Part shown: piece after piece, positions 8,226 through 12,472 of the stretch | How the letters are laid out: each line of letters begins with the position of its first letter | How positions within the stretch are numbered: position 1 is the first letter of the stretch | From: an uncultured Clostridia bacterium | GTDB taxonomy: Bacteria; Bacillota; Clostridia; Oscillospirales; Ruminococcaceae | Direction: 5' to 3' | NCBI GenBank assembly: GCA_947427325.1 | Contig: CANEHP010000050.1 | Coordinates: forward strand, 1 to 12,472 | DNA: 12,472 nt | Made by a program: the position numbers and the translations under genes | Notes under the pieces: generated by a model | The model's input: only the letters and a program-made list of their open reading frames with translations | What the model was told of the DNA's origin: nothing | Databases searched by the model: none

Positions 8226-9356
8226 TTACGAACACATTTTCTTTTCTGTTTCTTTTTCTGTTTCCAATATTACTTCGGAAGTAAGCTCCTTTGAAAAGCT
8301 TACATTTTCCATAGCCCACCGTATTTTTTCGGTTATCTCCAAAAAACTTATTCTATCCTCCAAAAACAGCTTCACGGCAATTTCGTTGGCTCTGTTCATA
8401 ATGCAGGGCATATTACCGCCTTTTTTCAATGCGGTTCTCGCCAAATTCATACAAGGAAATACATCGTCGTTTGGTTTTTCAAAGGTCAAGCTGCCTATAT
8501 CTGTTAATGATAACGGCTTTGCGGGGGAATTAAATCTTTTGGGATAAGTTAAAGCAAGCTGAATAGGTATTCTCATATCGGGCATACCCAGCTGCCCTAT
8601 CACAGAGCCGTCCTCAAATTCCACCGCAGAATGAAGAATGCTTTGCGGGTGAACAACTATTTCCACCTGTTCGGGGGCTGCTCCGAAAAGCCACACCGCC
8701 TCAATAAGCTCTAAGCCTTTATTCATCATTGTGGCGCTGTCAACGGTTATTTTTGCACCCATAGACCAATTCGGGTGCTTTAAGGCTTGTTCCTTTGTAA
8801 CTTTTCTTAACTGCTCTTTTGAAAATCCTCTGAACGGTCCTCCCGAAGCAGTCAGGATAATTTTTCTGAGTTTATTTCCCATACTTCCCATAAGGGATTG
8901 AAAAATTGCGGAATGCTCGCTGTCAATGGGCAAAAGCTGTACGCCCTTTTCCTTTGCGGCGGCAGTAATAATTTCACCGCCTACAACCAAGGTTTCCTTA
9001 TTCGCCAACGCCACGTTATTTCCTGCATTTATGGCGGTAAGAGTAGGAATAAAGCCCGCCATTCCTACAATGGCGTTAACCACACTGTTGCAGGGTAAGG
9101 CTGCAAGTTCGCTTAGTTCGTCTTTTCCGGTCAAAACCCTTACAGGGATATCCGAAAGAGCATTTTTCAAATCAGAGTATTTATTCTGATCCGCAATACA
9201 TACATATTCGGGCATAAACTCTCTCGCCTGTTCCTCCAGCAGCTTAATATTGCTGCCTGCGGACAACGCTTTCACCTTTATATTATGCAGTTTTGCAACT
9301 TCTAATACTTGTGTGCCTATCGAACCGGTAGAACCTAAAAGAACAATTTCTTTCAT
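8226..9356 (-). CDS. dxr: 1-deoxy-D-xylulose 5-phosphate reductoisomerase
   Basis: A 376-residue NADPH-dependent enzyme that converts DXP to MEP, the committed step of the non-mevalonate isoprenoid pathway. The N-terminal Rossmann motif is LLGSTGSIG (6-14). ALANKETLVVGGE (116-128) follows, then the metal-binding LPIDSEHSAIFQ (D145, E147), the substrate loop ASGGPFRG (170-177), HPNWSMGAKITVDSATMMNK (194-213), and metal ligand E216 in KGLELIEA. All catalytic positions are intact. The start is well fixed, because the Rossmann motif begins at residue 5. However, the bases just before the ATG (CGGCTTAATTTTTCATT) hold no Shine-Dalgarno sequence. The nearest one is GGAGG at 9510-9514, 153 bases upstream across a long inverted repeat. 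The C-terminus (ETEKETEKKMCS) is unremarkable for a variable tail. Confidence 0.97.
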   Translation of the reverse strand: MKEIVLLGSTGSIGTQVLEVAKLHNIKVKALSAGSNIKLLEEQAREFMPEYVCIADQNKYSDLKNALSDIPVRVLTGKDELSELAALPCNSVVNAIVGMAGFIPTLTAINAGNNVALANKETLVVGGEIITAAAKEKGVQLLPIDSEHSAIFQSLMGSMGNKLRKIILTASGGPFRGFSKEQLRKVTKEQALKHPNWSMGAKITVDSATMMNKGLELIEAVWLFGAAPEQVEIVVHPQSILHSAVEFEDGSVIGQLGMPDMRIPIQLALTYPKRFNSPAKPLSLTDIGSLTFEKPNDDVFPCMNLARTALKKGGNMPCIMNRANEIAVKLFLEDRISFLEITEKIRWAMENVSFSKELTSEVILETEKETEKKMCS

Positions 9357-9363
9357 AATGAAA

Positions 9364-9509
9364 AATTAAGCCGAAATCATATTAAGCTTTCGGTGCAGCG
9401 CAGTACAAATCGGAAAGACAATAGTTGTACATTATGCCTTATACTAACTCGCAAATCTTTGTCTGTTTTAGACGAGAATTAGTATTAGCTTAATATAATT
9501 CGGCAATTT
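9364..9509 (-). repeat. Nested inverted-repeat (MITE-like) element between cdsA and dxr
   Basis: The arms 9487-9504 and 9370-9388 pair over about 18 base pairs, including one G-U, with a one-base bulge. On the minus strand these are GCCGAATTATATTAAGCT and AGCTTAATATGATTTCGGC. AAATT (9505-9509) can extend the stem with AATTT (9363-9367) past a UU bulge. Inside are a second stem, ATACTAA(TT)CTCG with CGAGTTAGTAT, that closes two small hairpins, and a further GTACAA/TTGTAC stem. The whole would fold as a branched RNA. AATT occurs just outside both arm cores and could be a target duplication, but AT-rich sequence makes that uncertain. There is no open frame for a transposase, so if mobile it is non-autonomous. 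A cis-regulatory RNA of dxr is the alternative. Confidence 0.75.
9448..9487 (-). repeat. Dispersed structured repeat, copy 2 (inside the cdsA-dxr element)
   Basis: This 40-base copy is nearly identical to positions 17-57 and lies in the same orientation. Here the flanking bases complete an outer stem, with ATACTAA at 9441-9447 against TTAGTAT at 9480-9486 on the plus strand. The minus-strand transcript can therefore form a three-way junction: an outer stem with two internal hairpins, TCT-AAAAC-AGA and CAAA-GA-TTTG. The core is preserved across copies while the flanks differ, so the core is probably the repeated unit. Confidence 0.8.
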
Positions 9510-9514
9510 CCTCC
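9510..9514 (-). promoter_or_regulatory. Displaced Shine-Dalgarno sequence for dxr
   Basis: The minus strand reads TAGGAGGAAATT, where TAG is the cdsA stop codon and its G is the first base of GGAGG. This is the best ribosome-binding sequence in the cdsA-dxr gap, yet it is 153 bases from the dxr ATG. The inverted-repeat stem begins directly after it and ends six to seven bases before the ATG. Folding, or removal of the element, would put the site at normal spacing. Its role for dxr is inferred. Confidence 0.55.
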
Positions 9515-10356
9515 TAAAGAATAATTATAGGCGAAATAAGCTTAAATACAAAATAAAGAAACGGCGCTACGAATAACACGCTGTCAAATCTGTCGAGAAT
9601 ACCGCCGTGACCGGGCAAAATCGAGCCAAAATCCTTTACCATACACTGCCGTTTAAGCAGTGAAGCGGAAAAATCTCCAATAACGCTAAGCACCGATCCC
9701 ACAACAGCTAACGGTATTAATATTAAAACATTTACTTTAAAAGCTGTCTCTCCATTAATCAAGCTGTCAATCCAAGGATAACCAAAGCCTGCAATAATTA
9801 CAAAAATCACTGAAAATGCAAGTCCGCCGAAAAAACCTTCCCATGATTTTTTCGGACTTATTTTAGGCGCCATTTTATGCTTTCCTATTGCCGAACCTAC
9901 AAAATAAGCTCCGGCATCGCTAATCCAAGAAATAAGGAATGTTAAAATAACATAAAATATTCCGTATTCAAAATCCTTTTGCATAAACACCATAGTGCTT
10001 AAAGAAAGGGGTATCAAAAATGACACAAAAGTCATAAGGGCTATTTCCTGAAATTTTACATTTTCGTGATCCCAAAGCATAATTACAAACATTATCAGCA
10101 AAAAAAGTCCCGACAGCATTGGGAAGAATTTTATAAGCTGATTAAAGCACAGAAAGGCAGGCAAGACGGCTACAAATATCATACATATTGCTGCAATTCC
10201 TTTATTGGAAAAGTATTTTGTAGCTATTAAAACCTCTCCCACAGCCAGAACAGATACAACAGTCAGCGCAATCATCATAACCACAGCATTATTCAGCCAT
10301 AACACAAAAATCAGCAGCGGCAGCAAAACCACAGCCGTTAATATTCTTTTCAGCAT
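9514..10356 (-). CDS. cdsA: Phosphatidate cytidylyltransferase (CDP-diglyceride synthase)
   Basis: A 280-residue polytopic membrane enzyme that makes CDP-diacylglycerol from CTP and phosphatidic acid, the branch point for phosphatidylglycerol and other phospholipids. Hydrophobic segments run through most of the protein, starting at about residues 4-20. The C-terminal family signature at 230-258 is clear: SASLLKRQCMVKD followed by PGHGGILDRFD, including the conserved K, D, H and D residues. The length is typical. The ATG lies 11 bases after the uppS stop. Its ribosome-binding site is weak (AGG about ten bases upstream), so translational coupling to uppS is plausible. The stop codon TAG overlaps the GGAGG sequence that seems meant for dxr. 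Confidence 0.96.
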   Translation of the reverse strand: MLKRILTAVVLLPLLIFVLWLNNAVVMMIALTVVSVLAVGEVLIATKYFSNKGIAAICMIFVAVLPAFLCFNQLIKFFPMLSGLFLLIMFVIMLWDHENVKFQEIALMTFVSFLIPLSLSTMVFMQKDFEYGIFYVILTFLISWISDAGAYFVGSAIGKHKMAPKISPKKSWEGFFGGLAFSVIFVIIAGFGYPWIDSLINGETAFKVNVLILIPLAVVGSVLSVIGDFSASLLKRQCMVKDFGSILPGHGGILDRFDSVLFVAPFLYFVFKLISPIIIL

Positions 10357-10367
10357 ATAAAACCAAC

Positions 10368-11096
10368 CTAAACTCCGCCAAAGCGGCGGTTTCTTTTAGA
10401 ATATTCTCTCAAAGCCTTAATTAAATCATTTTCGGTAAAATCAGGCCACAAAACATCCATAAAAACATATTCGGCATAAGAGCATTGCCATATCAGAAAA
10501 TTTGAAAGCCGCTGTTCGCCGCTGGGACGTATAATTAAATCCACATCGGGCAAACCCTCGGTATAAAGCAAAGAAGAAAACACATCCTCATTAAGCTCCT
10601 CAAGAGCTATTTTTCCTTCCTTATAAAGCTCTGCCGCTCTTTTTGTGGCATTCACTATTTCTTCCCTGCCGCCGTAGTTCAGTGCAATGCAGCACCACAT
10701 TCCCGTATTATTGGCATACATATTCTCAGCCTGAACCATTTTATCAACAACACTCTGAGGAAGCTTGCTTCTGTCGCCCAAAAATCTAATACGTATATTT
10801 TTGGAATCAAGCTTCAACATCTCGTCCATAAAGCTGCAAAACAGCTTCATAAGGGAATCCACTTCCTCCTTGGGTCTTGACCAATTTTCGGTTGAAAAAG
10901 CATAAAATGTAACGCAGGGTATGCCAAGCTTTACACAGCTGTTAAGACAGTTTTTAAAAGCCTTTGCACCCTGTGAGTGTCCCGCCATTCTTGGAAGGAA
11001 GCGCTTTTTTGCCCAGCGCCCGTTTCCGTCCATTATAATGCCTATATGGTTTATGCCAAGCTCTTTTACAAAATTTTTGTCAACCGCATTATCCAC
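10368..11096 (-). CDS. uppS: Isoprenyl transferase (undecaprenyl diphosphate synthase family)
   Basis: A 242-residue cis-prenyltransferase, expected to extend farnesyl diphosphate with isopentenyl diphosphate to the C55 lipid carrier used for peptidoglycan. The catalytic motif IIMDGNGRWA (20-29) carries D23. STENWSRP (68-75) and DLIIRPSGEQRLSNF (186-200) are further conserved blocks; the latter has P191 where threonine is commoner. The start is GTG, sharing its first base with the last base of the frr TAG stop. No in-frame ATG exists before the catalytic motif, and the nearest Shine-Dalgarno-like AAGGAA is 14 bases away. Translation is therefore probably coupled to frr. Exact chain length cannot be read from the sequence; C55 is inferred from the cdsA-uppS-frr context. 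Confidence 0.95.
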   Translation of the reverse strand: MDNAVDKNFVKELGINHIGIIMDGNGRWAKKRFLPRMAGHSQGAKAFKNCLNSCVKLGIPCVTFYAFSTENWSRPKEEVDSLMKLFCSFMDEMLKLDSKNIRIRFLGDRSKLPQSVVDKMVQAENMYANNTGMWCCIALNYGGREEIVNATKRAAELYKEGKIALEELNEDVFSSLLYTEGLPDVDLIIRPSGEQRLSNFLIWQCSYAEYVFMDVLWPDFTENDLIKALREYSKRNRRFGGV

Positions 11097-11650
11097 TATA
11101 TTGTCATTATTTCCTTTTCTTTTTCCTTACCGACAGAGTCAACCTTGTCGCAAAACTGATCTGTAAGCTTTTGGATGTCCTTTTCGGCATTTTTCATATC
11201 ATCTTCCGTGATCTCGGAATTTTTCTTCATCGTCTTAAACTTATCCATAGCCTCACGGCGAATATTGCGGATAGTTACCTTACCCTCTTCGCAATACTTG
11301 GAAACCTGCTTAACAAGCTCTTTTCTTCTTTCCTCGGTAAGCTGGGGGAAAACAATTCTAAGACATTTACCGTCATTTGTGGGAGTAATTCCGATGTCGC
11401 TTGCCATAACAGCCTTTTCAATAGCCTTTAAAGAAGAGATATCCCAAGGCTGAATAACAAGAATACGGGCTTCTGAAACAGAAACAGCGGCCATAGCGTT
11501 TATCTGTGTGGGAGAACCGTAATAGTCGACTGTAATTTTGTCCAAAACAGCAGGATTTGCACGGCCTGCGCGAATTGTGGAAAATTCGTGCTCCAAAGAG
11601 GATATGCATTTTTCCATTTTTGTTTTTGCGGAATCAAGAACTTCTTTCAT
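11096..11650 (-). CDS. frr: Ribosome recycling factor
   Basis: A 184-residue factor that, with EF-G, splits the ribosome after termination. The family pattern is clear throughout: KMEKCISSLEHEFSTIRAGR (11-30) with RAGRANP (27-33), YYGSPTQINAMA (43-54), VIQPWD (65-70), LTEERRKELVKQ (104-115) and RNIRREAMDKFK (128-139). I chose the second of two in-frame ATGs. It is preceded by AAAGGA at nine bases and gives the family's usual length of about 185 residues. The first ATG, at 11668, has no ribosome-binding site and would add only six residues (MKGTKI). The stop overlaps the uppS start by one base. pyrH lies immediately upstream. Confidence 0.95.
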   Translation of the reverse strand: MKEVLDSAKTKMEKCISSLEHEFSTIRAGRANPAVLDKITVDYYGSPTQINAMAAVSVSEARILVIQPWDISSLKAIEKAVMASDIGITPTNDGKCLRIVFPQLTEERRKELVKQVSKYCEEGKVTIRNIRREAMDKFKTMKKNSEITEDDMKNAEKDIQKLTDQFCDKVDSVGKEKEKEIMTI

Positions 11651-11679
11651 AATTTTAGTTCCTTTCATAAAATACTTTT

Positions 11680-12414
11680 TTATTCATTTACACTGTTATT
11701 AACCAATGTTCCTACCTTTTTGCCCAAAACAGCATCATAAATATTATCGGGACGGCTTAAATCAAAAACAATAAGAGGAATATCATTATCGCTGCACATG
11801 GCCGCAGCAGTTCCGTCAAGCACCATAAGACCGGCAGCTAAAATATCACGGTGACTTATATGATCAAATTTTACCGCATCGTGATAACGGTTGGGATCCT
11901 TATCATATACACCGTCAACCATAGTAGCTTTAAGCAAAACATCTACATTAAGCTCAGCGGCTCTTAATGAAGCGGCGGAATCTGTGGAAAAGAAAGGACT
12001 TCCCGTACCGCAGCCGAAAATTACTATTCTTCCCTTTGCAAAATGTCTGTTTGCCTTCTGCCTGATATACGGCTCGGCAATAGAACGCATTTCAATAGCC
12101 GTCTGCACTCTGACTTCACAGCCCAGGCTCTCCAAAACATCGGCAACGGCAAGAGCGTTCATAGTTGTGGCAAGCATTCCGATATGATCGGCTCTTACCC
12201 TGTCCATCGTGCCGCTGTCCCTGCCTCTCCAAAAATTGCCGCCGCCTACTACAATACCGATTTCCGTACCGATATCATAGCACTTTTTTATGCTTTTGCA
12301 AATTCCTTCAATAGTGGGAAAATCAAGTCCGGTTTTCTTTTCTCCGGACAAAGCCTCGCCGCTTAATTTAAGCAGTATGCGCTTATATTTTGGGGTGACC
12401 GTTCCTTCGCTCAT
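11680..12414 (-). CDS. pyrH: UMP kinase (uridylate kinase)
   Basis: A 244-residue bacterial-type UMP kinase of the amino acid kinase fold, which phosphorylates UMP to UDP for RNA, DNA and cell-wall precursor synthesis. Visible motifs are KRILLKLSGEALSG (11-24), the glycine-rich GIVVGGGNFWRG (53-64), DHIGMLATTMNALAVADVLE (76-95), the acceptor-site region GTGSPFFSTDSAA (136-148) and LKATMVDGVYDKDP (161-174). The length fits the family. The ATG has GAAGGAGA about eight bases upstream. In many Firmicutes tsf lies just before this gene, but only 58 bases of upstream sequence are present. These contain a TATAAT (12433-12438) with no matching -35 box, and it would sit too close to the ribosome-binding site to be convincing. 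Confidence 0.97.
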   Translation of the reverse strand: MSEGTVTPKYKRILLKLSGEALSGEKKTGLDFPTIEGICKSIKKCYDIGTEIGIVVGGGNFWRGRDSGTMDRVRADHIGMLATTMNALAVADVLESLGCEVRVQTAIEMRSIAEPYIRQKANRHFAKGRIVIFGCGTGSPFFSTDSAASLRAAELNVDVLLKATMVDGVYDKDPNRYHDAVKFDHISHRDILAAGLMVLDGTAAAMCSDNDIPLIVFDLSRPDNIYDAVLGKKVGTLVNNSVNE

Positions 12415-12472
12415 AGTGTTCTCCTTCTCAATATTATATGTTAATAATCCAAAACTCTGATTTTTCCCTTTA

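Noticed and set aside
12427..12438. TATAAT as a promoter of pyrH
   Set aside because: No plausible -35 box lies 16-18 bases upstream, and the predicted start would fall within the ribosome-binding site. pyrH is more likely transcribed from further upstream, beyond the window.
1..12472. Defence island, prophage, CRISPR array or biosynthetic novelty
   Set aside because: All nine genes are recognised housekeeping genes in a conserved order, and no spacer-repeat arrays, integrases, toxins or unknown genes are present.

Overview
This is a block of core chromosomal genes from a low-to-moderate GC Gram-positive bacterium. It is most likely one of the Clostridia (Bacillota), possibly an Oscillospiraceae/Ruminococcaceae-type anaerobe. 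The reasons are a Gram-positive-type PolC with an exonuclease nested in its PHP domain, a non-mevalonate (MEP) isoprenoid pathway, and the classic Firmicute gene order pyrH-frr-uppS-cdsA-dxr-rseP followed by ispG and polC. The family-level assignment is inference from gene content.

All nine genes lie on the minus strand, so transcription runs from the right edge to the left. In that order they are pyrH (UMP kinase), frr (ribosome recycling factor), uppS (undecaprenyl diphosphate synthase), cdsA (CDP-diglyceride synthase), dxr (DXP reductoisomerase), rseP (site-2 intramembrane protease), ispG (HMBPP synthase) and polC (replicative DNA polymerase). After a 280-base spacer with a good sigma-A-type promoter comes hisZ (ATP phosphoribosyltransferase regulatory subunit). 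The first eight genes are closely packed, with short gaps or a one-base overlap, and probably form one long transcription unit. dxr and ispG make and use MEP-pathway intermediates, uppS turns the resulting prenyl units into the lipid carrier for the cell wall, and cdsA feeds phospholipid synthesis. pyrH, frr and polC serve nucleotide supply, translation and replication. hisZ belongs to a separate histidine unit that probably continues past the left edge.

I found no defence system, mobile-element protein, CRISPR array, tRNA, rRNA or new enzyme cluster. The most interesting structure is non-coding. A nested inverted repeat of about 146 bases sits between cdsA and dxr, exactly between a strong Shine-Dalgarno sequence and the dxr start codon. 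If the hairpin forms in the mRNA, the two are brought back to near-normal spacing. The middle of this element holds a 40-base sequence that recurs, almost identical, at the stop codon of hisZ about 9.4 kb away. This marks it as a dispersed, structured repeat family.

Three starts deserve attention: ispG uses TTG, uppS uses GTG, and frr most likely starts at the second of two in-frame ATGs.
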